Assembly: GCF_027580225.2 (NCBI RefSeq)
Contig: NC_073358.2
Span: forward strand, 46,648,001-46,712,000
Length of the DNA stretch: 64,000 bases
Direction: 5' to 3'
DNA from: Misgurnus anguillicaudatus
Taxonomy: Eukaryota > Chordata > Actinopteri > Cypriniformes > Cobitidae
The translations under genes and the position numbers were made by a program. The stretch's first letter is position 1, and every line of letters starts with the position of its first letter. Below, piece after piece: positions 1 through 10,688 of the stretch. The notes below the pieces were generated by a model that did no database searches, had not been told where the DNA came from, and was given only the letters and a program-made list of their open reading frames with translations.

Positions 1-138
1 CAATATGAGAAATCAAATAAAAGCTGTAAAGGTTCAATGTATCAAAATCATAACACTTTCAATGTCAACATAACACTTAAAATAAGCATTGAAAGAAGTC
101 AAACTCTTAAAATACTTCAGACTCAAAAACAACACAAA

Positions 139-1114
139 TGAAGAGTTTGGTTCCAAAACGCGATAAACGTTATTTTTTGAAAAAAATGAGTTACTGCCAA
201 AATCAGTATTATATCAGGTCAGTAGTTAAAAGTAAATTCTTAATTTTACGCAAAATCCAATATCCGCCGTGTTATTCTGTCATCTTTTCTCCCTTTTTTC
301 CCAAAATGCGATAAACGCCACTCCCTTTTTTCTACAGAGGGCAATAAATCTGCTCCAGAAATTACAGCGCACCATTCACGCAATGTAAACAAACAATGGC
401 GGCGTGCTGAGTACATGGAGTCCTAGTTTTCCTCATCTACTTTGTACTTCGTGATCAACAACAAAACAAAATAATACGTTAATTGCATTGATAAACCTGT
501 GGTGTTTTTCTGTGATGGGAAAGAAACGTAAGCCATCAACATCTAATAATTTATGCGAGAGGCACTCGGGAGACGGTTGCTTGTTCTCCCGACAGCATCA
601 TGCTAACACATTGACCCCAGGGGATCTTATGAAAAACTTTCCATTATTTTACTCAAAGTCAACGAAAATCGTGCAGGACCAAAACATTTTACAGCAGATC
701 GCTGTGAAAAATGCTAAGCGACGACGTCAAGTATAACCGCAGCAATGACAGTGTTCTTAATATGACAAAGTGTTTTTATTAATGCCTTTAATGTTTATTT
801 TTTTAATCAGTGTGTACCACTGTTCAACTAAATGAATATAAAATGGCAAAGATGAATGCACATTTATATATTGATTGAATAGATTTCTAGCATTTTGAAA
901 AAAAACTGTCATGGATTTATTGCATTTATAATAACTCTTTGAAAATTAAGTTATGGATTTGATTTTTTTAATGTTTTTATAACCTAAAGATGCTATGTGA
1001 AAGTTTGTAACAGAAAATAGTGGTTTTCATCTTGTCATTTTCTTGGTATAGAAAACACGTTTTTACCGAAATTTGTCAAAATGGATTTATTGCGTTTTGG
1101 AACCAAACTCTTCA
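139..1114. mobile_element. TIR-bounded DNA element of unknown superfamily
   Basis: The element is bounded by inverted copies of TGAAGAGTTTGGTTCCAAAA followed by CGCGATAAA or CGCAATAAA (139-168 and 1085-1114). A further internal copy of the CCAAAATGCGATAAACG motif lies near 300. It carries one small open frame (488-736). No transposase is recognised, so it is probably non-autonomous. The target-site duplication is unclear: AAAT flanks the left end and AAT the right. Positions 1-138 show only AT-rich sequence. Confidence 0.5.
515..736 (+). CDS. Small hypothetical basic protein inside the TIR element
   Basis: The frame is open from 488; the ATG at 515 gives 73 residues and looks a more natural start. 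It begins MGKKRKP and ends KRRRQV, so a lysine/arginine cluster that could act as a nuclear localisation signal lies at each end. The middle has no zinc finger or catalytic motif that I recognise. The frame lies wholly within the element at 139-1114, about 340 bp from either end, and is the only sizeable plus-strand frame there. It could be an exon of a mobile-element gene, a captured host fragment, or chance. Whether it is expressed cannot be judged from sequence. Confidence 0.25.
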   Translation: MGKKRKPSTSNNLCERHSGDGCLFSRQHHANTLTPGDLMKNFPLFYSKSTKIVQDQNILQQIAVKNAKRRRQV

Positions 1115-1232
1115 AATATTGATCACTGTTCTGGAGATGGTCTTTAATCTGATCATCAATTAATTTTTGCTCAACAGTTTTATGAAGAACTTCCAAAGCA
1201 TCCACAGCCAAACTCATTAAAGGTCCTTGCAC
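1035..1232 (-). CDS. Unrecognised frame reading into the element's terminal repeat
   Basis: The minus-strand frame starts at an internal Met (MSLAVDALEVLHK) and runs about 60 residues to a stop at 1035. Its first part looks helical and charged. Its last 25 residues are encoded by the inverted terminal repeat of the element at 139-1114, so if real it has an element-derived C terminus. No family is recognised. An in-frame stop lies just upstream of the first Met. It may be a terminal exon or a chance frame. Confidence 0.2.
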   Translation of the reverse strand: MQGPLMSLAVDALEVLHKTVEQKLIDDQIKDHLQNSDQYLKSLVPKRNKSILTNFGKNVFSIPRK

Positions 1233-1500
1233 ATTTGCTTTGATTTATCGCTGTGCAGTCCGTGAACTTGCACCGTAGTATTACATTTTCTAAAAACACA
1301 ACTTGAAAAATAAAGTACCAGTGTAACATGTTTTAGACTCCTGCTGCTCCGGTAGAAACTGTGTTCTTGCGACAATTAAATGTCAATAATAATGCATTTT
1401 TATTTTAAAAATGTTATACTTATCAAATCATATCTGTTATATTATTTGCTCTTTGTTTAAAAGTGACAATCAACCAGCATCAAATTATTTTACCCACATA
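1115..1500. other. Unannotated AT-rich stretch
   Basis: Apart from the start of the minus-strand frame ending at 1035, I see no gene, RNA or structured repeat here. Confidence 0.5.
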
Positions 1501-1680
1501 GGTGCCATGAGGGCCCCACGTTATTATCCCACATGGGCAAACCTATATGGGGCCCACAAAGGGAAATCCACATGGGACCCACATATATTGCCCATGTGAA
1601 GTCCATACCCAAATGTAATCCATGCTGCCTAGATGGGACCCATGTGGGGGCCACATATCACCAGTGTTGGCTGGGTCGGT
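1501..1680. repeat. GGGCCCAC / CCCACATGGG-rich degenerate repeat
   Basis: Short motifs such as CCCACATGGG, GGGCCCACA, GGGACCCACA and CCCATGTGG recur in both orientations within 180 bp, giving an internally repetitive block unlike its AT-rich flanks. The plus-strand frames here are by-products of this composition. Confidence 0.5.
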
Positions 1681-1904
1681 CTGTCCCTACAGAATCAAAC
1701 TTAAAATGCAAAACCAAATTACATTTTTCCCCCAAAACCTCCAAGGTGCCACCTGCCACGCCGATAATAATAAATAGCCATTGCCTTACCTCATGAAGCA
1801 AAATCCTGCGTTTGGCCTTACTGGATCATCATATGTGTTAATGATGTCTTCAAACTTTAACCTAACTTTACACTCATTACCCCACATATTTTGAGAGACA
1901 GCAT

Positions 1905-1908
1905 CAAG

Positions 1909-1986
<78 letters not shown>
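1905..1986. repeat. (CT)n-(TA)n microsatellite
   Basis: About 30 CT dinucleotides followed by about 10 TA dinucleotides, directly abutting the MITE at 1988. Confidence 0.95.
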
Positions 1987-1987
<1 letters not shown>

Positions 1988-2126
1988 CACTCTCAGAAAT
2001 AAAGGTCCAAAAGTTGTCACTGGGACAGTACCCTTTCAAAAAGGTACATATTTGTACCTAAATGGTACATATTAGGACCTTTTTTACTGCCCCAGTGACA
2101 GCTTTGTACCTTTATTTTTGACAGTG
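1988..2126. mobile_element. 139-bp hairpin MITE with TA target site
   Basis: The ends are inverted (CACTCTCAGAAATAAAGGT at left, complement of ACCTTTATTTTTGACAGTG at right), and an inner pair (GTCACTGGGACAGTA / TACTGCCCCAGTGAC) extends the hairpin. TA flanks both ends, consistent with a Tc1/mariner-type MITE inserted in the TA tract of a microsatellite. No coding capacity. Confidence 0.7.
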
Positions 2127-2306
<180 letters not shown>

Positions 2307-2829
2307 TGCAAAATAACAGGCATGTATGTTTTGCTATATAAAGAAAAACCCCCGAAATGCACATCCACAACCTCTATTCTTTACATCACACATGGACACA
2401 ATCTCAAAGGTTTAAAAATTAAATTGAGAAAAGAATAAATCTGCCATGCAAGTTTTTCACACTTGCATTTGCATACAAAATAAATAAGGAATTTAGTCAC
2501 AGATGTTTATGTTGGACATTTTAGTAGGGTCCTTAATCAATAACAGTCGAATCAGAATGTCCAAAGCCCATGTGACATTGGACCACAAAAACATTATCAA
2601 GCACGGGTAGCTAAAAATACGTTGCAGAGGCCAAAATGATTTATTTTTCTGTTATGCCAAAAATGATTTGGTTGTTATGTAAGATCATGTATATTTTTAC
2701 CATAAATATATAAAAACTTTTATTTCTGTGATCACTGAGAAAAACTGAGGACTTCATTTGGACAAATTTAAAGGCAATTTTCTCAGTATTTAGATTTTTG
2801 TTGTACCCTCAGATTCCAGATTTTCATAC
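2307..2829. other. Unannotated stretch before the LTR element
   Basis: AT-rich sequence with no frame, RNA or repeat boundary that I can support. Confidence 0.5.
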
Positions 2830-3737
2830 TGTCAGGATCCTGCTGGAACCTTGTCTTGTTTTAATATATAGTCCAGTATGGCAGGGTTCTGACAGTACAA
2901 TGTTTTATGTGGGAAAGCGTGGTCTTAGTATTATTGTATTAGACCACGTTTTTCCCGTGTCTCGTCACTTTTACCCCGCTCCCTTGTCATCCTCTCCTCA
3001 TTATTGATTTGCTCCCCTATTTAATCCTCTTGTATTCATTGTCCCATGCTTGTTTATTGTTCCAAGTTCCTGTGAGTACGTTGTTTAAAAATCAAATCAA
3101 ATCAAGTCTAGTCTAGTCTAGTCTAGTCCAGTCAAGTGTTGTATATATTTTAGTGTTTTGTCTAGTTCATTGTTTAGTGTTATCCTGTTTACTGTTAAGT
3201 GTTGTTAAGTTCTTGTCCTGTTTAGTAGTGATGGCGAAGTGAAGCTTTCAACCCAATTGTATCGAAAAAAGGTTCAGTACTCGAAGCTTTACAAATCAGA
3301 GCTCGACGAGGACCTCTGCTGGTGAAAGTGCTGTATCATTGAATGTTCCACAACCAAACAACGTATTAAATTTAGAAGCAAGAATTAATTGACAAATTAA
3401 GGAAAATTAATAAATAAATGAATCAATATTTAAATACATGGCCAAGGCATGTTTCTTTGCATTTGCATGGTAACCCCAAACATAAATTTAATAAAGATAA
3501 CTTTTTGTGTATGGTGAATGTGACATTTTTAATGTTTTTAGGAAAAAAATCACACTCATGAATGTTGAAGGTACATAAGTGCAGACACCCTTTTACACAA
3601 TAATAAAACTGCCTTACAGACTTGTGTGCTGTAGGCTAGATGGGCACAGCTTATGGATGCTTTGTGCTTAATTATGTTTTATTAACAATCAGCAATCAGG
3701 TGTTCACCTGTTCAGCATGACTATATAGACACACTAA

Positions 3738-3906
3738 GCTTGTTCGACTTCATGCGGCGCCGTAAGAACCTTCAGCCGGATGACGTCAAAGTACAGCGAG
3801 AGCGATTTAAAGGAGATTCCTCCGTATGAGTTCGCAAATCGCTCTCGCGGTACTTTGACGTCATCCGGCTGAAGGTTCTTACGGCGCCGCATGAAGTCGA
3901 ACAAGC
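3738..3906. mobile_element. 169-bp near-perfect palindromic MITE
   Basis: Arms of about 70 bp (3738-3808 and 3836-3906) pair almost perfectly around a loop of about 27 bp. Key motifs are GCTTGTTCGACTTCATG, GGCGCC, GATGACGTCAAAGTAC and GCGAGAGCGATTT with their complements. GACGTC is a CRE-like palindrome occurring once per arm. Decayed relatives occur at about 39213-39322 and possibly 13985-14115. Confidence 0.8.
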
Positions 3907-4092
3907 CTACTGTCTTATTTGTAGGTGTGAGTTCGTGAAATGGACATTGTAAGTGGTCTTAAATTAGTGATGCTTAAAGTGTAAATTACAAATGAAAATG
4001 AGAGTGATATTGCTTAAAGAACTGCATACATAGTGGGATGAAAATGCATGTTGGTAGAAGCTTGGGGAAATTAATTGTGATTTATGTGTAAT

Positions 4093-7000
4093 TTATGTGG
4101 ATTGATTTTTATTTAGAAACAGGATTTTCTCCACAGTGCTGGGGCTGAGCCTATTTCTTTTCTTGCTGAGCACTTCGCCAGCTTAAGAAAATACCCGTTC
4201 ACAGGGCACAGAAGAGGCAGGAGAACACAAAAAGCTCAGGGCCAGCATGTATAAATGGGGGGTAAATGTGCTTGTGCTGTTGCCAAAACTGAAGTGGATT
4301 TTCAGAGCGGGTATGTTGGGTTCACTCAGGTAGCGCTGAACCTCAGTGGTGGCATTGGCAGTTGCACTCTTCACCTTTCTTGTTTCCATTACCCGTAGGT
4401 CAAGAAGATCCCACAGTCCTGTCCCTGAAAAGTTGAAAAATTCAAAAGATTTGTTATGTACAGTAAAATACAATGGGGCCATTATAGACTTCGAGTCCTA
4501 CCTGAAGTGTCTGCAGCTGCTGTAGAGGATTCCCCTTGCTCTGGTATGGGGTCAGATGCTGTTTCCCTTACCTTTGTTGCACACTCAGCTGTAAGCCTTT
4601 TGATGGCATTCTGAGCATTGGATGGATTGCAAAACCCAATGGTTTTAAATCTTGGATCCAGGAGTTTCATAATGAGCCAACCTCTCAGTCATAAGTGTGT
4701 TGAGGTTGTTGCAGAGCTGTGCTGCCTTCTCATCAGTCACCACTTGCTGCTTTGTAGCTATTGCATGCCTCAACATGCGAATGAGGGGAATGACCTTGGA
4801 GCCAGACACAGATTTTTCTGCAGAAAGTTCTGCAGTTGCATCCTTTAGTGGAGACAGTACACCAAGGCACTCCCACATTGTGTGGTACTCTGCTGAGGAT
4901 AGAGGAGCCAAATCTGTCCTAAGGGACACCAGTGCAGCACCAACTGGTTCACGCTGTTCATAAAGTCTGGAGAGCATGTCAAATGTGCTGTTCCAGCGTG
5001 TGTCTACCTCTTACTGTAATTTATGAGCAGGTTCGCCCATCTGTTGTTGGAAATTGGCAAGTTGCTCCTTTGCAACAGTGCTGGATCTAAAATAAGCAAC
5101 AATCTTCCTTGGCTTGCTCCTGATGTCTTGAAGCCCTGGGAAGCAGAGCCGGACAGTAACGGAGTACATTTACTTGAGTACAGTACTTAAGTACAATTTT
5201 GAGGGATCTTTACTCGAGTATTATTTTTGGGGAGTACTCATGACTTTACTCAAGTACATTTGAGAGGCAAATATTGTACTCTTTACTCCACTACATTTCT
5301 ATCCATAACCGTGAGTACCCGTTACTTCTTCTAAAAAAAAAAAAGGAAAAAAGAAACATCTCAGAAACCCTTTTCTCAAACGTGATTGGGTTGTGCAGGC
5401 GCCACTGATTGGGACAGCCTATCAGCTATCACCTTCAGCTTTCCGCCAAAGTCCCAATAGTCAGATTTAGATAAGAGGAGAAACCATGGACGAAACAATG
5501 GATGAAGACACAGCAGGTCCATCCTGGGAATGTGACAACCCGTGGCTCCACCTCGCCAGACTATTTTAATTTTCTAAACAAGTTAATGATAGTTTTCGCT
5601 TTAAGTGTTTGCTGTGTTTACCAAAACAAAACTTCATCACCGCTTACAAAAATTCTACCCCTTGAGAGCGGCGGGGGTCACTGGTGATCCCGGATTATTG
5701 TTGTTCAAAATTCATTACTCTTCAAAACATCACACTCTTACTTGATCTGGACAAACTCAGCATCACAAGACAGGTTTAAGACTCCAGCTACGACATTTGA
5801 CCACTGTTTGTGATTAAACTGATTTGCAGTGACATTAATTTCTTAATTTATGCCAGGAGTGCAAAATAATTCACCTGAAACGTTAGTTTTTTTTAATAGA
5901 AATCATTAAACATTTATTCTCGTCTTCTCCGGTTTATTTGTATTCAAATACATAAAATATACAGAATCCGCCAGGGCTATTAGTACAATGGTGCACATAT
6001 TTGGATAAATAATGATTAATTATCACATGTTAGTAAAATATTTAGTCTTACAGAATAAGATTTCTATTCATTTTCCACTGAATTATGCGATCTGAAGAGC
6101 TCAAAGAGCGAACGGAGTGAGATGTGTGTCTCCTCTTCCTGATTCGTGTCAGATTTGACCTCAGAGCTCTATCATTTGCTGTACAGCTGTCAATCATCTC
6201 ACGTGGTTCAATGTGCACTGTTGCAGTAGTAATGCAAAATTTAAAAATGTACTCTTGATACTCAAGTACTTTTAAAAACAAGTACTTTTTACTTTTACTT
6301 GAGTAGACATCTGACTGCAGTACTTTTACTTGTACTTGAGTAAAATTTAGCTAAGGGTAACTGTACTCTTACTCAAGTAATGAAGGTGTGTACTCTGTCC
6401 GCCTCTGCTGGGAAGTCAATAGCTTTTTTAACCACAAGGTTTAGAGCATGAGCTATGCAAATGCTATGCCTTAGCTGTAAATTGTTGGCACATGCTATCA
6501 TATTAGCAGCTGCATCAGTGACATCTAATTTTAGATTGAATCCCCCATTCCTCAATGAGAGATGTCTTCACTGCAGCAATGTTTGCTGCTGTATGTGAAG
6601 CAGGAAATTTTCCTACTCCCAGCAACACCATTGCAAGCTGATCTCTATCATCAATGAAATGGCAAGTAAGAATCCATGTGAATTGATGTCCACATATCCG
6701 AAGTTAAGGTAACAGCTGTAGCCCTAAGCACGTCTTGTTTAGCCTTCTCTTTTTCCTCTGTAAACCTTTTCTCCACCATTGTCTTCAGTGTTTGCCTTGA
6801 TGGGAGCATGTATGAAGGATCCAAGAGGCTGACACAATTTCTGAAGCCAACATCCTCCACAATGGTCTCTTGGACATCTTGGACAATCATGTTCACAAGA
6901 GCCTCATCAATCCTGTCTTTTTTGTTTCCTACAACAGAGAGAGAGAACGAGAGAGCTTATTGTTTTATTCATTTTGTTTTTTATTAAATACTATTTTACT

Positions 7001-7200
7001 TTTAATAATGCACAATGTACTTTGTTTAAATTTAACTTTTTGTACTATTTGCATGCAGCCCAGCTGCAAATACTTTGGTAATACAAATGTACATTCTAAT
7101 AATTAAAAAATAAAACAATTGAATAAAATGAAAAGTAGACTTTTACCTTGGCTGTTGGTTACATCTTGGACAGAGGATCTGGCACTGTCAAGCTTTGCAC
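4093..7200 (-). pseudogene. hAT (ZBED-like) transposase pseudogene
   Basis: Read from right to left. An upstream exon (about 7200-7156, ending SSVQDVTNSQ) joins in phase, through GT/AG sites, to an exon starting at about 6915 (NKKDRIDEAL). The RNase-H-like core follows in pieces: LTSDMWTS near 6690, CIAHALNLVVKKA near 6450, VDTRWNSTFDMLSRLYEQ near 4980. The C-terminal hAT dimerisation region reads LCSPASSVPCERVFS near 4190 and ends at a stop at 4093. It is disabled by an in-frame stop before the VDTRWN block, by TAA where ZBED relatives have Lys after ERVFS, by frame breaks, and by the 1.26-kb insertion at 5144-6407. It was the transposase of the element at 3226-7954. Confidence 0.85.
5144..6407. 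mobile_element. 1.26-kb hAT-type MITE with 8-bp target duplication
   Basis: Inverted ends CAGAGCCGGAC and GTCCGCCTCTG are flanked by exact copies of CTGGGAAG (5136-5143 and 6408-6415). The subterminal regions are inverted repeats built on TACTTGAGTA / TACTCAAGTA motifs. It carries no transposase. It interrupts the hAT transposase pseudogene just after the codons for KKAIDFP, so it arrived after that element. Confidence 0.88.
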
Positions 7201-7256
7201 GAAAATGTGTAAAAACAGATTAATGATAGACCTTGTCTTAAAAGTAAAAGGTGTAA

Positions 7257-7370
7257 ACCAGGGTTCCCCAAACCCTGGAGGGCCAGAGCACTGCAGAGTT
7301 TAGCTCCAACCCTGATCAAACACACCTGAGCAAGCTAATCAAGGTCTTCATGATCACTAGAAAATCACAA
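7257..7370. repeat. Fragment of a dispersed MITE ('cctggagggccagagc' type)
   Basis: Contains CCTGGAGGGCC, GCAGAGTTTAGCTCCAACC and AATCAAACACACCTGA, a block that recurs widely in cyprinid genomes as half of a palindromic repeat. Only one arm is present. Confidence 0.6.
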
Positions 7371-8134
7371 GGGGGTAAGTTTAATTACACTGTAAACCAT
7401 TTAAATAAAGCTCATGATATTAAGTGGTGCATAAAAGGCTTTTCTGGCATGTCCTATATTTTTCATCTTATAACTATTAAAAAATAAATATATATACATG
7501 ACAAAATTTACGACACGACATTGAATTGTATAATTGGCCAATGATGAGTGAGAGTTAAGTTATAATTATAAGATTCGCAACAAAATCATATATACACCTT
7601 ATTGGGCGAAATCAAATTAAAGTGTTCCCACATTTCAGACCGTGATCTTTTTGTAACAAGCTCCATTAACAACTCGCAACAATAAGCTCTCCTAAACTCG
7701 CTATACAGTAATCGAATCCGTCTTACGCAATACTCCAATACAACCCACGAGGGCGCGCCACGCGTCAAACCATTTTAAACCTTTGAGTCAGATAACGAAG
7801 CAGTCACGTGGGTGTGTGTGCAACGAAGCTTCGGACGTCCTTGGTCATGTGATTTTGCCAGAACGAATCAAGCTTCGATACAAAGCTTCAATGAAAATCG
7901 GTTCATTTTTTTGACACACGCCTCGGAGCTTCGGTGTCACTGGTAACATCACTACTGTTTAGTGTTTTTATCCACTGTATAAGTATCTTGTTTATGTTGT
8001 TTTGCCCCCTCGTGGGTTTTAGTTTTCTGTTTTGTTATAATAAAAGTCTTTTGTGTATATCTACCTGCTGTCTGCGTTTGGGTTCGTCCTACAAACCCTA
8101 ACAGATACACAAGCCAACAAGGAACCCAGCAGAT

Positions 8135-8908
8135 ATGAACCGTCGTCGGGCGAGGAGAGGTCGGGGTTTCGTCCTGGAGTGTGAACCGGGTCGGCCCTAT
8201 TTGGTATGATCCTCTCGTTTATGGACTCGAGCCGTCGAGCCTGTGCCCCTCTCATCTATCCCGGAGGGACGTATCATGGGAGTGTTGGTGCCCGGCGACC
8301 CAGAACGTTCCCCTCCAGCCCCAGAGAGCTCCTTCCCACCTATGTCCCTTCGAGGGAAGCGAGAGAGGAGGATCTCCTGGGAGTTTTAGTCTGGGGGGTC
8401 CTCCTCTGAGTTGGTCGTGCCACCTTCCCCACTCTCTGCAGCATGTCCTCATAAGAAGAGGAGAAGGAAGGCAACGCAGCCAGCCCAGCTGCCGCTGCCC
8501 TCGGCGCAGCCGGACGCAGCGCCCACTGTCTTGGCTTCTGTGTCTGCCCCTTTCCTGCCCAGAGACCCTGCCTTGTTCCCCATTGTGCCTCCTGTCCTCC
8601 CTGCCTCAGTCGGCCCCTTCTGGACCTGTCTCACCTACCAAGACCCCCAAGCCTGCCCAGACTCCTCGTTCCAAGCCCTCTACCTCCCCCTCGGGACCCA
8701 AGACCCCTTGCCCACCCAGCTCCACCCTACCTGGACTTCCTCATGTGAACTTTTTTGTTCTCCCGGCCCCCCACCCTTGTATGATGTTTTTGTTGTCACA
8801 CCCCAACCCTTTCGTTGTTATTGCTTGTCTGCCTCTCTTGATTTTTGTAATGTTTTCATGGTTTTTGTCCTGTATGCAGTATGTCTTGTCTTGTGTCTCT
8901 CTTTGAGG
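8135..8908 (+). pseudogene. Proline-rich internal frame of the LTR element
   Basis: The internal region begins with an ATG at 8135 (MNRRRARRGRGFVLE) that stops after about 24 codons. Longer frames follow, with proline- and serine-rich residues (8181-8906 and 8411-8959, overlapping). No protease, reverse transcriptase or zinc knuckle is visible. The basic start and proline-rich remainder may be the residue of a gag-like gene in a non-autonomous element. Stops and competing frames suggest decay. The last codons run through the purine tract into the 3' LTR. Confidence 0.35.
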
Positions 8909-9458
8909 GGAGGGTACTGTCAGGATCCTGCTGGAACCTTGTCTTCTTTCAATATTTAGTCCAGTATGGCAGGGTTCTGACAGTACAATGTTTTATGTGG
9001 GAAAGCGTGGTCTTAGTATTATTGTATTAGACCATGTTTTTCTCATGTCTTGTCACTTTTCCCCCGCTCCCTTGTCATCCTCTCCTCATTATTGTTTGAT
9101 TTATATCACCTGTTCCCCCCTTGATTTGCTCCACTATTTAATCCTCTTGTATTCATTTTCCCGTGCTTGTGTATTGTTCCAAGTTCCTGTGAGTACGTTG
9201 TCAAATCAAGTCTAGTCCAGTCAAGTGTTATATATATATATTTAGTGTTTTGTCTAGTTCATTGTTTAGCGTTATCCTGTTTACTGTTAAGTGTTGTTAA
9301 GATCTTGTCCGGTTTAGTGTTTTTATCCACTGTATAAGTATCTTGTTAATGTTGTTTTGCCCTCTCGTGAGTTTTTGTTTTCTGTTTTGTTATAATAAAA
9401 GTCTGTTGTGTATATCCACCTGCTTTCTGCGTTTGGGTTCGTCCTACAAACCCTAACC

Positions 9459-10356
9459 GATATTGGTGTATCTCGGCCAAATATTGTCCTATAACAAACC
9501 ATATATCAATGGAAAGCTGTAGATTATATGTATAACTCGCAATAAAAAAAATGTTATGACCTAGTGTCACATATTTTAATTTGAACCTGGTAAATAAATT
9601 CAGCCAGAAACAACTGATCTGGCAGTAGTATTAGTAAAATGTATATATCAAGTATGAAAATAAGTAAAATAAATGTGAATTACAAGGCTACAACATTTTT
9701 ATTGTGTTATTCTTTTAAACATAAATAAGTGTAATAAAATATTGAATATTTTAAATACATTAATAGATAAATACATGCATAAATGACAACTTCTGTACAA
9801 TAATAATGCATCTCAGGCCGCAGCTCTTTCTCCTGACGAGGGTTCACATCGGGGTTCACACAGGTTTATTATACAACAATAGAGTATGAAAACACAACAA
9901 TGAAAACTGATGTTAGAAGCATTACGGTAAGCATTTACATGTTGTGTTAATGTAAATATACTGTAGTTTGTTAAATGAGCTAGCAAAAATGTGTGTATTT
10001 GAACTTGACCAGATGATCCAATCAGCAGATTTCAAACTATGTATTTCATGTTACACAATTATAGTTGTTTGTGAAATACTGGAAATGCACCAACCAACAG
10101 CCTCATCAAAAAAGGATTTCCAAAAGGTGAAATAGCTCCATAAAAAGTGACTAAAGTAGGTGATACAGGCAATGCAGTGTTGTTAGTCAACAGGTTAAAC
10201 TTGGGTCATATACTTTCTGATTCACTTAAGTAATACAATATTAATGATGTCATAAAACCACAGATCATCAAATACTTCTAACATCATTTTGCATTCAGAC
10301 TTTCTTAACATCCAGGTTGGCCCAAAAAGAATGGCATTTCTTTTAAGTTGTGTCTC
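9459..10356. other. Unannotated AT-rich intergenic stretch
   Basis: I see no supported gene or repeat boundary. It lies just downstream of the candidate minus-strand exons at 10357-10688 and may include their 3' untranslated region. Confidence 0.5.
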
Positions 10357-10688
10357 TTAACCGAAATGTACTTGCTGGATGATCTTGTTTTCCCTGAAAA
10401 AGAGAGAGATTCCCTTTAAAGTGCATTTTTCCAGTTGTTCATTCACTGACCTATTAAAGTCATATATACTTGATATTTGCAACTATAAAGTGATTATGCA
10501 ATCTGTGTGTGCACTCAATATAAGATATAAACAGCACAGATTTATCTTACTTTTAAGGGAGCTTTCACTTTTGCAGATCATTTTCGTCACAACTGTCCTT
10601 CGAGTTGATCTGCCTTTGCAACAAATGCACACGCTGTTTCTGGTATTCGGATATGCTTTGATTGGTGTCATGCATAACCTTCTGCATT
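10357..10688 (-). CDS. Candidate terminal exon pair of an unrecognised gene
   Basis: Two minus-strand blocks join in phase. The first (10688-10569) follows an acceptor in TTGATTACAG. Its frame reads MQKVMHDTNQSISEYQ, then HLLQRQINSKD, and ends two bases into a codon at an AA|GTGAAA donor. The second (10393-10357) follows a strong acceptor (TCTCTCTTTTTCAG), completes a Lys codon and reads ENKIIQQVHFG then stop. The polypeptide is polar, glutamine-rich and probably helical. I do not recognise it. No upstream exon was found before the cytokine gene ending at 12247; the intervening sequence includes a hAT MITE. It could be the tail of a separate gene or chance. Confidence 0.3.

Larger units (their letters stand above)
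3226..7954 (-). mobile_element. hAT transposon with exact 8-bp target duplication
   Basis: CTGTTTAG occurs directly before the left end (3218-3225) and after the right end (7955-7962), an 8-bp duplication typical of hAT. The ends are inverted: TAGTGATG at left, CATCACTA at right, with GAAGCTT-type motifs nearby. The body carries a broken hAT transposase on the minus strand and two later insertions (3738-3906 and 5144-6407). Removing the element restores a continuous 5' LTR of the retrotransposon at 2830-9458, which fixes the order of insertion. Confidence 0.88.
2830..9458 (+). mobile_element. Non-autonomous LTR retrotransposon, 5' LTR split by a hAT element
   Basis: Two direct repeats of about 540 bp start TGTCAGGATCCTGCTGG and end near GTCCTACAAACCCTAAC. 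The 5' LTR is 2830-3225 plus 7963-8103, split by a hAT insertion; the 3' LTR is 8918-9458. Each LTR has a CTATTTAAT TATA-like box and an AATAAA signal. The 5' LTR lacks about 28 bp present in the 3' LTR but has extra TCTAG units. A purine tract (GAGGGGAGGG) lies just before the 3' LTR. The internal part is only about 0.8 kb and no reverse transcriptase is seen, so the element is non-autonomous. I found no clear host-site duplication. Confidence 0.75.

Noticed and set aside
8288..8302. TGGTGCCCGGCGACC resembling a retroelement primer-binding site
   Set aside because: It is about 185 bp from the end of the 5' LTR, whereas a primer-binding site should directly follow it.
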